Below, in pieces: positions 45,741-54,202 of a DNA stretch of 64,000 nucleotides. Below the pieces are notes generated by a model. It did no database searches and was not told the origin of the DNA. It worked only from the letters and a program-made list of their open reading frames with translations. A program made the translations under genes and the position numbers. Source of the stretch: Sphingobacterium multivorum (GTDB lineage Bacteria; Bacteroidota; Bacteroidia; Sphingobacteriales; Sphingobacteriaceae); the NCBI RefSeq assembly GCF_039511225.1, contig NZ_CP154261.1, positions 5,766,001-5,830,000 of the forward strand, in the 5' to 3' direction. Within the stretch, counting starts at the first letter, position 1, and each line of letters opens with the position of its first letter.

Positions 45741-47061
45741 GGCCCCGTGCCTTAATTTCCAAATATTTATTGATGGAGTTGATGGTCAGATTTTCGGGCG
45801 CTGTATAGATAGTCTGAAAGCCGTTGCGAATCAGTTCTTGTACAATAAGCTGTTTTTCATAGATAAACTTTTCAGCAATGACCTGGTTGTAAATATCAAT
45901 GGTTTTTTTGGGGGCACTCTTGGCTAACTCTTCAATTTCCACATTTTTAAAAACAACGATGACGATGATGTGGCTCCTATTCAACATCGACAGATAATTT
46001 ATCTGACGTTTTAAGGAGTCTAAGGTCTCAAAATTGGTATAGACAAAAATAAGCGACCGCTTGTTAATATGTGCATTGGCATAACTATATAATCTTCCAA
46101 ATTCAGACTCCTCAAATTTGGTCGACACCTGATATAGTGCTTCCGAAATTTTATGCATTTGATTATTCCTCTTTTCTGCCGCTATAAATGCATTGATATC
46201 TTTTGAAAAGGTTAATAATCCGGCTCGGTCCTGCTTTAAGATGGTCGCATTGGAAAGAACAAGTGCAGCATTAATGGAATAATCCAATAAGGTAAGACCG
46301 TTGAATGGCATACGCATTGCCCGGCCCAAATCAATAAATGAATAGATCGGCTGAGACTTCTCTTCTTCGTATTGATTGACCATCAGCTTCTTTACTTTTG
46401 CGGACGCCTTCCAGTTCATATGCCTATAATCGTCCCCCTGCACATACTCTCTAACATGGTCAAATTCCATGGCTGAACCAATGCGTCGAATACGCTTTAT
46501 ACCCAGTTCATTTAACCTGTTACTCGTTGCAAGCAGTTGATATTTTCTAAGCTGAATATAGGATGGATAACAGGGGATTTCCTGTTCCTGATTCGTAACA
46601 AACCTTCTTTTGAAAAATCCGAAACGCTTAACCAAAGCCATACAACGACCAAACTGATAAATTCCCCTTTGTGTGGGCCGCAAGGAAAACGAAATTTCTG
46701 AGCGCTGAAAGGCGGGTAAAGTGGCTTCAAAATCCTTGTCCCGAATTTGAAGCTGTACCGGGAACTCCTCCAAAATATCCACTTTTGTTGCAAATGGATA
46801 AAAAGAGCTCACCATAAGCTTCATCGGGTTTTCATCTCCGTTGGATAATTTTTCAGGATATATCCGTGTGATTTCAATTTTACCCTTTCCTGAGAATAAG
46901 ACAATAAAATCAAAAGCCAAAACAGCCAACCAGATCCAAAAGACAATCCAGGCCACAATCAACAATCCTTTGATGAAAAAAGAAAATGTAAAGAGTGTAG
47001 CCACCCCCAATAGGGAGTAGAAGAATTGATTTGTTAGAAAGAGCTGTTTTAGTTTCTTCAT
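45733..47061 (-). CDS. DUF58 domain protein
   Basis: DUF58 proteins are membrane-anchored and occur next to MoxR ATPases; they have a vWA-like fold. The 442-residue product has two membrane segments near the N-terminus (about 12-55) and a beta-rich middle part (about 60-165). The DUF58 signature follows: IGSAMEFDHVREYVQGDDYR, then HMNWKASAKVKKLMV and YSFIDLGRAMRM. It is the last gene of the operon, adjoining the MoxR gene, whose stop codon overlaps its start. This pairing suggests MoxR acts on it as a chaperone-like ATPase. Confidence 0.92.
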   Translation of the reverse strand: MKKLKQLFLTNQFFYSLLGVATLFTFSFFIKGLLIVAWIVFWIWLAVLAFDFIVLFSGKGKIEITRIYPEKLSNGDENPMKLMVSSFYPFATKVDILEEFPVQLQIRDKDFEATLPAFQRSEISFSLRPTQRGIYQFGRCMALVKRFGFFKRRFVTNQEQEIPCYPSYIQLRKYQLLATSNRLNELGIKRIRRIGSAMEFDHVREYVQGDDYRHMNWKASAKVKKLMVNQYEEEKSQPIYSFIDLGRAMRMPFNGLTLLDYSINAALVLSNATILKQDRAGLLTFSKDINAFIAAEKRNNQMHKISEALYQVSTKFEESEFGRLYSYANAHINKRSLIFVYTNFETLDSLKRQINYLSMLNRSHIIVIVVFKNVEIEELAKSAPKKTIDIYNQVIAEKFIYEKQLIVQELIRNGFQTIYTAPENLTINSINKYLEIKARGLI

Positions 47062-48050
47062 TATCTAGGAATTTCTACAGAATTAATGATTTGGTCGATG
47101 ACATAGGCGGTGGTAAATCCTTCCATTTCCCTTTCTGGAGTCAACATGACACGGTGGCCCAGCACGGCGGACGCTACCCTCCGAATATCTTCAGGAGTAA
47201 CAAAGTCCCGGCCTGTCAACGCAGCTGAAGCCTTTGCTGATTCCAGCAAAGCAATAGAAGCCCGCGGTGATGCACCTAATGTCAAACTTGGATTCGTTCG
47301 TGTTTTTATAATAACTTGAGCAATGTAAGTTAGCAACTCCTCGTGAACAAAAATAGACTTGATCAATTTCTGGAATTCTAAAATTTCTGTGGCCGAAACT
47401 ACAGCCTGAACCTGATCCTCTTTATTTTGTGCTTTTTGAGCATGATGCTCCTTCAATATTTCCAATTCCTGTTCAAGTTCAGGATAGTTCACATTGATCT
47501 TAAACAAGAAACGGTCGAGCTGAGCTTCCGGCAGTCGATAAGTACCTTCGTGTTCGATGGGATTTTGCGTCGCAAAAACAACAAACGGCCCCGGCAATTG
47601 ATAGGTTGTTCCATCTACCGACACCTGTTGCTCCGCCATGCTTTCAAAAAGTGCTGCCTGCGTCTTTGCCGGAGCACGATTGATTTCATCGATTAAAACA
47701 ATATTTGCAAAAATAGGCCCTCTACGAAATTCAAATTCATTACTTTTCAAGTCAAGTATCGACGAACCGGTTACATCCGAGGGCATTAAATCCGGTGTAA
47801 ATTGAATCCGCTTGAATTCACTATGAATCGTTTTGGCGATCAATTTTGCGGATAATGTTTTCGCCACCCCGGGTAAGCCCTCGATCAAAGAATGCCCTGA
47901 GGCCAAGATCGAGATTAAGAGCATGTCAATCAATTGATCCTGCCCAACGATGACTTTTTTCACCTCCGACTTTACCTGCGCCATTTTATCGAATAAAACC
48001 GAGACATCTATTCGGTTTTCAAAAGATATATATTTATCGAAGTCACTCAT
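47061..48050 (-). CDS. MoxR family AAA ATPase
   Basis: This is an AAA+ ATPase of the MoxR group, thought to assist maturation or metal insertion of vWA-domain partners. The 329-residue product has Walker A (EGLPGVAKTLSAK, about 57-69), Walker B (NIVLIDEINRAPAKTQAALF), sensor 1 (VFATQNPIEHEGTYRLPEAQ) and sensor 2 (LGASPRASIALLESAKA). It sits between DUF4350 (4-bp overlap) and DUF58, a conserved arrangement in Bacteroidota. Confidence 0.96.
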   Translation of the reverse strand: MSDFDKYISFENRIDVSVLFDKMAQVKSEVKKVIVGQDQLIDMLLISILASGHSLIEGLPGVAKTLSAKLIAKTIHSEFKRIQFTPDLMPSDVTGSSILDLKSNEFEFRRGPIFANIVLIDEINRAPAKTQAALFESMAEQQVSVDGTTYQLPGPFVVFATQNPIEHEGTYRLPEAQLDRFLFKINVNYPELEQELEILKEHHAQKAQNKEDQVQAVVSATEILEFQKLIKSIFVHEELLTYIAQVIIKTRTNPSLTLGASPRASIALLESAKASAALTGRDFVTPEDIRRVASAVLGHRVMLTPEREMEGFTTAYVIDQIINSVEIPR

Positions 48051-49240
48051 ATCATTTTTGCTTTATGTTTAAACTCTTCTATTGTATCATTAATCAATTT
48101 GAGATCAGCCACATCATGTTGTTTAGCATCTTGCATACGAACAATCAGCCTGATTAAAGACTGTGTCTCTACGAGCGGAACTCCAGCCCGCTCAGCCAGT
48201 TCTTCACTGAACTCCTCTTCCCGCAACATCAGCGTGTCCAAATGAAACCGCATCCGAAGATCGTGCAGGAAGTAATCTATTTTTTTTGCGACCATATTAC
48301 CTGGTGCGCCATTTTCATAATATAAAGTGGCAATGGTTCCACAAAAGTCCTTCGAGAGATTCGGTTCTGGGCTCACGACCGCCACAGCCCGTTGCTCACG
48401 TCTACTTCGAAACACAAGCAAAAGGACTAGCCCCGCCAACAAAACATACCAAGCTTGCCTAAGACCATCGTTCATAAGCAATACACGCAAAGGTGTCCGA
48501 TATTGCTCCAGATTCGCTTTAAAATCATACCAAGCGATCGGCTTATCATTTAGATAAGATAACGACTTAGCAACATAGGCATATTGCGAAGCGGAATTCA
48601 GCAAGTAATAGTTTCCAAATAAATCAGGAGTCAGGTGCAGATAGAATGTCCCTTTACCGAATTGAACGGCTATGAAGTTCGGTAACGTAAATTCCTTATA
48701 GGTAATCGCGCCCAAAATGGTCGCATGTTTAGGAAGTTTTTTGAATACTTCGCCAAGATCTGATTTACTATAATGAATTTTATTGTTATCGTTCATCAAG
48801 CGCACACGCAGCTGGCTTTTTATATTCACACCTTTTTTAAAACCATAGAAGTTATCTGTTTTCAACCCGAGGGAATCCAACAGGTAAGGATCAATATCCT
48901 CGGCTACAATCATTGCTTTCCCACCCCGGTTTACATAATCCAGTAATTTATCTTCCGCTGCTTCACCCATCGAAAAATAGGAGGTATAAAAAAATAAGTT
49001 AGCGTCGGTTTTCTTTGTACTGTCCAAATATTCATACAATGGTCGCTCAATCGTTGTGTTCTTTTGATCAATGATATGCTTTAGTTCTTGACGTAGCACA
49101 TAAGCGCCAAAAGGATTTTTATCTTTTGCATCAAAAGTCCGATCCCAGATAATCGGTTTCTTACTTGTTGCATCGATAAGGGCTATTAACACTAACACAA
49201 CAGTCAATAATATCAATCCAAATTTTACCGATCCCTTCAT
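48047..49240 (-). CDS. DUF4350 domain protein
   Basis: This 397-residue membrane protein has an N-terminal membrane segment (about 5-25) and an extracytoplasmic DUF4350 region (about 30-240), which opens DRTFDAKDKNPFGAYVLRQE and contains GGKAMIVAEDIDPY. A second membrane segment is at about 265-285 (WYVLLAGLVLLLVF), and a cytoplasmic C-terminus of about 110 residues follows. DUF4350 has a GATase1-like fold but I see no catalytic residues that support activity. It overlaps both neighbours by 4 bp (MoxR and DUF4129). Confidence 0.85.
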   Translation of the reverse strand: MKGSVKFGLILLTVVLVLIALIDATSKKPIIWDRTFDAKDKNPFGAYVLRQELKHIIDQKNTTIERPLYEYLDSTKKTDANLFFYTSYFSMGEAAEDKLLDYVNRGGKAMIVAEDIDPYLLDSLGLKTDNFYGFKKGVNIKSQLRVRLMNDNNKIHYSKSDLGEVFKKLPKHATILGAITYKEFTLPNFIAVQFGKGTFYLHLTPDLFGNYYLLNSASQYAYVAKSLSYLNDKPIAWYDFKANLEQYRTPLRVLLMNDGLRQAWYVLLAGLVLLLVFRSRREQRAVAVVSPEPNLSKDFCGTIATLYYENGAPGNMVAKKIDYFLHDLRMRFHLDTLMLREEEFSEELAERAGVPLVETQSLIRLIVRMQDAKQHDVADLKLINDTIEEFKHKAKMI

Positions 49241-50112
49241 TTAATTTGTTTTTGATATTGGTGAAACAATTGCTGATATTGATTAAAATTGTCCTCTGTT
49301 AATTCAAATTGGCCAAACCAGACATAATCAAATATTCTTGTACATTCCGCAAATCCGCGACGGAGCTCCTCGTTTTGAATCTCTTGTGTAAATTCAGCAT
49401 TCGTTTTGCTCAGCTTCCATTTGATATGATCGGATTGCGCTAGTTTCTGAATATTCAAGAGCTGTAAGTACCGGATACCCAATGCATAATTCCTTTGGGC
49501 AATAGCCTCCTGAATATAAGGTTCCAGGTTACTATTCATCAGGTTTCGCTCCACATACGCTAAAACGTCCAGTTCACTCTCCTCTTCACTATGCTTAACA
49601 AAATATTGTTTTCTGTTGTAGAGCACTTTATAAAGAATAAACGCTAATGCGATGACAGCTAAGAAGGCAAATACATAGCCAAATTCTTCCCGAAATTTAT
49701 AAGGATTATCGGGCATGATACTTCCGATCCAATCGGCGAGCCGGGCAAGGATGCGTTGCAATACGCCCACCCGATCTTTAATATTTTCAGAATAAACAAA
49801 TTCGTCCGTCTCGTAACGTTTGATAATATCCTGATAAGGATCCATTTTAAACGAACGTTCTTCGGTATATTTTGGGATCGAATCAAATAATGCTGGGTCC
49901 CACAGGTCAATTTCGTCTTTTTCCTGTTGGCCATTGGGTGCCTTTACTGCAGAATCAATGCGGAGAGAATCTGCTCCCACCAAAGTAGAATCTATTTGCA
50001 CATTAAGTGAATCAATCCTACCGCTGTTGGAGTCCGTGTCCCTTGGCTTGGGATCACAGGCATACATAACCGACAAACAGGCAATGCAGAAAAAAGACAA
50101 GAGTTTATTCAT
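49237..50112 (-). CDS. DUF4129 domain membrane protein with lipoprotein-like N-terminus
   Basis: The 291-residue product begins with a lipoprotein-like signal (MNKLLSFFCIACLSVMYACD, Cys19). A polar extracytoplasmic stretch rich in Asp and Ser follows (20-120), then one membrane segment at about 145-165 (FAFLAVIALAFILYKVLY) and a C-terminal DUF4129 region with NYALGIRYLQLLNIQKLA and FTQEIQNEELRRGF, then WFGQFELTEDNF. DUF4129 is typical of transglutaminase/MoxR-linked loci. It overlaps the preceding membrane gene by 8 bp. Confidence 0.82.
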   Translation of the reverse strand: MNKLLSFFCIACLSVMYACDPKPRDTDSNSGRIDSLNVQIDSTLVGADSLRIDSAVKAPNGQQEKDEIDLWDPALFDSIPKYTEERSFKMDPYQDIIKRYETDEFVYSENIKDRVGVLQRILARLADWIGSIMPDNPYKFREEFGYVFAFLAVIALAFILYKVLYNRKQYFVKHSEEESELDVLAYVERNLMNSNLEPYIQEAIAQRNYALGIRYLQLLNIQKLAQSDHIKWKLSKTNAEFTQEIQNEELRRGFAECTRIFDYVWFGQFELTEDNFNQYQQLFHQYQKQIK

Positions 50113-51016
50113 CTTTTCCTCCTATCTTTTCGATCATGCCATAAATACGTTCTCCAAATTTGAGATCCTTGGCTGTTTCATAAATAATACCATTGGCCAA
50201 AACACCGGACATATAAAGAAATAGCGTAAATAGTGTGATAAATAAGCCTCCAAATGTCATCAGGAGTTTTCCCCAGGATGAGTCAAAGAAAGCGGCATCT
50301 ATTCCAAGGAAGTTGAATGACAAAAGCCCCATGATAACCAACGGCACAATGGAAATCATCATGACAGCCATTTGAAAAATAAAGTTCACAATGTAGGTTG
50401 CGATACCGTATTGAATCAATTTTTTGCTCAACATGACATAGGCATCTGTAAAACAGCTTCCCAGATCCGAATAACCTTCCCGATAAAATAGAAAAGAGCA
50501 AAACAACCATATCCCAACCATCGAGCCCAATATACCAATGGCAAAACTTCCAATAAAAGGGATAAATGCACAAATCGCCGCTACGATTGCCAGTGGGATA
50601 AAGACAACGATTAAAGCCAATATCATGGCAATCAAAAACATAAAGTATTTACCGAGGTTAGATCTGAAATTGCTGAATACTTCCGATCCTGAAAACGCTG
50701 TGCTTTTACGTTCTTTGAGTAGCATAAAATACTCAATGGAAATACCATAAACGTACAATCCCAAAGCAATCAATGCCAAAATGAGTAATCCAGCCCAAGT
50801 AAAAGCATCAATATCCTCAAAAGAATCGCTATTGGCCGAAAAAGTGATTTTTGTAGAGAGAAAATAGTAAACTAAAGCAATCGCTGCTAGGGGAACCGCA
50901 GATAAACCAAAAATAGTAGAAACAAAGTGCTTATAGATCAATTTAAAAAGATCTATGAAACTTTGGATAAAGTCTCCCACCTTACGTTCTTTTTGAAACT
51001 CAAAATCTATTTCCAT
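50105..51016 (-). CDS. Multi-pass membrane protein of the MoxR/SpoIIM operon
   Basis: I cannot assign a named family with confidence. The 303-residue product has an amphipathic N-terminus and about six membrane segments (around 37-57, 75-93, 120-145, 150-172, 205-230 and 250-275), with GSCFTDAYVMLSKKLIQYGI between two of them. It lies between SpoIIM-like (10-bp overlap) and DUF4129 (8-bp overlap) genes and is clearly part of this operon. It shows no transporter or enzyme motif that I can recognise. Confidence 0.78.
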   Translation of the reverse strand: MEIDFEFQKERKVGDFIQSFIDLFKLIYKHFVSTIFGLSAVPLAAIALVYYFLSTKITFSANSDSFEDIDAFTWAGLLILALIALGLYVYGISIEYFMLLKERKSTAFSGSEVFSNFRSNLGKYFMFLIAMILALIVVFIPLAIVAAICAFIPFIGSFAIGILGSMVGIWLFCSFLFYREGYSDLGSCFTDAYVMLSKKLIQYGIATYIVNFIFQMAVMMISIVPLVIMGLLSFNFLGIDAAFFDSSWGKLLMTFGGLFITLFTLFLYMSGVLANGIIYETAKDLKFGERIYGMIEKIGGKDE

Positions 51017-51969
51017 TGAAATCGTTTTGCTAGTCGATAAGGATTAATAACATAAAAATAAAGGATAGCCAGTACGGACAAAACGATGATCAATAAGCAT
51101 AACCAAATTGACGCATTATAATACCGTGTCACAAAACCTTCCAATGTACCGGCTATAATAAAAAAAGGAATCGTGCTGACTAAAACTTTCATCGCAATCT
51201 TTGCAGTACGAACAAAAGATGTCAAACGTGTAAACGATTTGGGAAATAGAATGCTATTACCGATGGCCAGTCCACATCCCCCTGCCACAATAATTACCGA
51301 GATTTCAATGGTACCATGAATCCAAATCGCCGACATGGCTTTCCCCATAACGCCATACTGGAAAAACATATGGTGAAATGCACCAAGCATAATACCATTG
51401 CTAAACAGCACATAACCTGTCCCTACACTGAAAAATAGTCCAGCAGCAAAGGCCATAAAAGCAACCCGCACATTATTAATCGTAATCCAAATCGCTGATC
51501 CAAAGTTGCTTCCTTTTCCATATACCGCAGCAGGATCACCTGCTTTTATACTTTCTATCGTCGAATCGACATAGTAGTCACCTAAAATAAGCCGAATAAA
51601 ATCCATATCGTATACAGACGATACAAAACCAATGACTGAAGCCAAAACAAAAATTAAGAAGGAGTACAACAAAGGTCTACGGATTGACCAGATTGCCTGC
51701 GGTATCTCTTCATTGATAAAAGATTTAAACTTATTATTGGAAGCTTTTTGATCTTTATAGATTTTCTGATGTACGGTCACAGCCAGTTCATTCAGGTAAG
51801 CCTTCACCTTACTTTCAGGGTAAAAAGTTTGTGCATAAGCCAGATCATTGGTGAGCTCAATATAATTTGAGGCCAGTTCATCTGGATCAACCTGCATATT
51901 AATTGATAAATTATTTTCAATTAACGCCCATTTTTCTTTATTTCGTTCTACAAAGGATGCTTCTCTCAT
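51007..51969 (-). CDS. SpoIIM family (stage II sporulation protein M-like) membrane protein
   Basis: This 320-residue protein belongs to the SpoIIM integral membrane family; the sporulation name is inherited from Bacillus and does not imply sporulation here. Starting at 51969 (MREASFVERNKEKW) it has a soluble helical N-terminus (about 1-90), then membrane segments around 100-120, 175-205, 210-235, 260-280 and 290-310. Conserved residues lie in FMAFAAGLFFSVGTGYVLFS and IWIHGTIEISVIIVAGGCGL. The longest frame begins at 52104, but the promoter at 51992-51999 lies inside it, which favours the shorter form. It is the first gene of the operon and is divergent from the RDD protein. Confidence 0.88.
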   Translation of the reverse strand: MREASFVERNKEKWALIENNLSINMQVDPDELASNYIELTNDLAYAQTFYPESKVKAYLNELAVTVHQKIYKDQKASNNKFKSFINEEIPQAIWSIRRPLLYSFLIFVLASVIGFVSSVYDMDFIRLILGDYYVDSTIESIKAGDPAAVYGKGSNFGSAIWITINNVRVAFMAFAAGLFFSVGTGYVLFSNGIMLGAFHHMFFQYGVMGKAMSAIWIHGTIEISVIIVAGGCGLAIGNSILFPKSFTRLTSFVRTAKIAMKVLVSTIPFFIIAGTLEGFVTRYYNASIWLCLLIIVLSVLAILYFYVINPYRLAKRFQWK

Positions 51970-51991
51970 TAATTTTTTTAACTGGCTCAAC

Positions 51992-51999
51992 CAAATATA
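51992..51999 (-). promoter_or_regulatory. -7 box of the SpoIIM/DUF58 operon promoter
   Basis: TATATTTG on the minus strand matches TAnnTTTG exactly, 22 bp upstream of the ATG at 51969. The nearest TTTG (52024-52027) has a 24-bp spacer, longer than usual. Its position supports the short start of the SpoIIM gene. Confidence 0.5.
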
Positions 52000-52084
52000 T
52001 GAAATATCCATCATTGAAAAGCACAAATTGGAGCTAAAATGACCCAGATATGCTATATTGCTATTAAATTCAAATAATTTACAT

Positions 52085-52816
52085 ATGAATAAGCTTGAGA
52101 TCAATACAGCACAAAATGTAAAAATCGAATATAATCTTGCCAGTCTTGGTTCAAGAATGATCGCTTTTGCAATAGATTATTTTATTATAGTCTGTTATTA
52201 TTTCTTTTGCTTTTTCCTATTGGACAGTATAAATAGCACCAGCGGAGATCCTTATCTCTTTTATGGTATTATGATGGCATTGACGTTGCCCGCGTTTTTT
52301 TATACATTGATTACCGAAACTGCCTTTGGCGGTCAGACAGTAGGCAAGAAGATCATGAAAATAAAGGTCGTTAAACTTGACGGTTCGCGGGCCAACTTTT
52401 ATCAATACTTGTCCAGATGGAGCCTATCTATCGTAGATATTTGGATGACGATGGGCGGTGTCGCCATTACTTCGATCGTTTTATCCAAAAATGGACAACG
52501 CATTGGAGATATTGCCGCGGAAACTTCGGTTATAAGCCTCAAACCTACTTTAAAATTGAGCGACACAATCTACGAAGAGACTTTTGACAATCATCCAATT
52601 TTATTTCCGCAGGTTATCAAATTGAGCGACAAGGATGCCAATTCGGTCAAAGAGATCTATCAAACAGCTTTTGACAGAAGAGATGTAGGAATTTTAACAG
52701 CTTTGGTACAACGTCTTGAAGCGGTTATGGAAGTCAAACATCCTGAAAAAATGACTCCCAACGACTTCGTGCTGCAGGTCATGAAAGATCACTATAGTAT
52801 GTTTAAGGACAAATAG
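52085..52816 (+). CDS. RDD family membrane protein
   Basis: This integral membrane protein has an RDD domain. The 243-residue product starts MNKLEINTAQNVKIEYNLAS and has membrane segments about 24-45, 55-75 and 115-135. The family signatures are SRMIAFAIDYFIIV (Arg and Asp), TVGKKIMKIKVVKLDGSR and RIGDIAAETSVIS. A cytoplasmic tail of about 90 residues ends the protein. It is divergent from the SpoIIM-like gene, 115 bp apart, a pairing that recurs in Bacteroidota genomes. The function is unknown. Confidence 0.88.
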   Translation: MNKLEINTAQNVKIEYNLASLGSRMIAFAIDYFIIVCYYFFCFFLLDSINSTSGDPYLFYGIMMALTLPAFFYTLITETAFGGQTVGKKIMKIKVVKLDGSRANFYQYLSRWSLSIVDIWMTMGGVAITSIVLSKNGQRIGDIAAETSVISLKPTLKLSDTIYEETFDNHPILFPQVIKLSDKDANSVKEIYQTAFDRRDVGILTALVQRLEAVMEVKHPEKMTPNDFVLQVMKDHYSMFKDK

Positions 52817-52870
52817 TTTTTACGCTCCTAGTTGATTCTGCATTCTCTCGGTTAAAAAACGGATATCGAT

Positions 52871-52969
52871 CGGAGCTTGTTCGGTGTTTCTTCGCTTGCA
52901 ACCGAAGAAGTACCGAACGAGCTCCGAACAAGCACCGAAGAAGCACCGAGTAATCTCCGAAATTGATCG
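52871..52969. repeat. 24-bp hairpin and 11-nt tandem units downstream of the RDD gene
   Basis: Left arm 52871-52894 and right arm 52903-52926 form an inverted repeat of 24 bp: 21 Watson-Crick pairs and three G-U pairs when read as plus-strand RNA, with an 8-nt loop. To the right the sequence continues as loose 10-13 nt units built on ACCGAAGAAGC (CCGAACAAGC, ACCGAAGAAGC, ACCGAGTAATCT, CCGAAATTGATCG) up to 52969. There is no T-run directly after the hairpin. It does not resemble a CRISPR array (no spacers) or an insertion sequence end. Confidence 0.75.
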
Positions 52970-53024
52970 CTATGTCTTATCCATTTTTACAGGTAATTCT
53001 TAATGTGATTCCGATTTTTCGTTC

Positions 53025-53065
53025 ATAAAAAATGCCCTCAAAAAGTTGGACACTTTTTGAGGGCA
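53025..53065 (-). terminator. Terminator of fabD
   Basis: TGCCCTCAAAAAGT (53033-53046) is an exact inverted repeat of ACTTTTTGAGGGCA (53052-53065) with a 5-nt loop. On the minus strand it is followed by TTTTTTATG. It lies 36 bp past the fabD stop. Confidence 0.93.
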
Positions 53066-53101
53066 CAGCAAAATAATTCCTTTTTTATACTGAATATTAT
53101 G

Positions 53102-53992
53102 TTACGCGGTCACTGAAGCCGCAGAAGTCTGCACCTGACGGTCGACTTTCTTTACTAAGCCTTGCAATACATTGCCTGGGCCAACTTCTACAAAAGCTGT
53201 TGCACCATCGGCCAACATATTTTGTACCGTCTGCGTCCATCGTACAGCGCCAGTCAATTGCGCAATCAGATTTTGTTTTATAACCGCTGGATCTGTCTGT
53301 GGTTTGGCATCGATATTTTGATAAATCGGACAGCTAGGCGACAAAATATCTACAGCTTCTATAGCCGCTTGCAATTCCACTTTGGCAGATTCCATCAATG
53401 GTGAGTGAAATGCTCCACCCACATTTAGCTTTAATGCGCGCTTAGCACCAGCCTCGGTCAATAAAGCACAAGCTTTATCCACCCCTTCAATAGATCCCGA
53501 AATCACCAATTGTCCGGGACAGTTATAATTCGCTGCCACAACAACGTCATCAACTTTAGCACAGATATCTTCCACTATAGCATCTTCCAGACCTAATATC
53601 GCAGCCATCGTTGAAGGCTGAAGCTCACATGCTTTTTGCATCGCATTGGCGCGTTGTGCAACCAATTTCAAGCCATCTCCAAAGCTCAATGCTCCTGCTG
53701 CTACCAAGGCTGAGAACTCACCCAATGAGTGGCCTGCAACCATATCCGGTTGAAAAGACTCTCCCAATGCTTTTGCCAAAATGACCGAATGCAAGAAAAT
53801 AGCCGGTTGGGTTACTTTGGTCTGTTTCAACTCCTCGTCTGTACCGGAAAACATAATATCCGTAATACGGAATCCTAAAATATCGTTAGCCTGTTCGAAC
53901 AAAGCTTTCGTTTCATCATTTAAGTTATACAGGTCCTGCCCCATTCCAACAAATTGGGCTCCTTGACCAGGAAATACATATGCTGTTTTCAT
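53102..53992 (-). CDS. fabD: Malonyl-CoA:ACP transacylase
   Basis: This enzyme loads malonate onto ACP for fatty acid synthesis in the cytosol. The 296-residue product opens AYVFPGQGAQFVGMGQDLYN. It has the nucleophile Ser89 in GHSLGEFSALVAAG, the family arginine in AQRANAMQKAC (around Arg114), and the catalytic His196 in GGAFHSPLMESA, followed by VEVGPGNVLQGLVKK. It is a single-gene unit with its own promoter and terminator. The rest of the fatty acid pathway is not in the window. Confidence 0.97.
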   Translation of the reverse strand: MKTAYVFPGQGAQFVGMGQDLYNLNDETKALFEQANDILGFRITDIMFSGTDEELKQTKVTQPAIFLHSVILAKALGESFQPDMVAGHSLGEFSALVAAGALSFGDGLKLVAQRANAMQKACELQPSTMAAILGLEDAIVEDICAKVDDVVVAANYNCPGQLVISGSIEGVDKACALLTEAGAKRALKLNVGGAFHSPLMESAKVELQAAIEAVDILSPSCPIYQNIDAKPQTDPAVIKQNLIAQLTGAVRWTQTVQNMLADGATAFVEVGPGNVLQGLVKKVDRQVQTSAASVTA

Positions 53993-54087
53993 CCCTTATA
54001 TTTTTTATTCGTTTATTTGTCTGCTACCATAGGTATTGAATCTGCCTTTTGCAGTCAATGGTTGATGAGAACGAATTCCCCTAAGCG

Positions 54088-54119
54088 CAAACTTAGATAA
54101 ATTGCTTTTTATATGCAAT
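54088..54119 (-). promoter_or_regulatory. Promoter of fabD
   Basis: Minus-strand ATTG (54116-54119), a 20-bp spacer and TAAGTTTG (54088-54095) fit the Bacteroidota consensus. Most of its sequence recurs upstream of yfhO. It lies 95 bp upstream of the fabD start, so a leader of roughly 90 nt is expected. Confidence 0.7.
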
Positions 54120-54202
54120 ATAAATTCATTTCAGCCAGCTATTATTCCTATTCTTGGCCGATCGATCCACTACCTCTTACGGAATATTGTAGGGCCTTAA
54201 AT

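Noticed and set aside
51970..52104. N-terminal extension of the SpoIIM-like protein
   Set aside because: A perfect -7 box lies inside this stretch, and the residues encoded do not look like the family N-terminus.
52871..52969. CRISPR array
   Set aside because: The units are 10-13 nt, contiguous and degenerate, with no spacers and no cas genes nearby.
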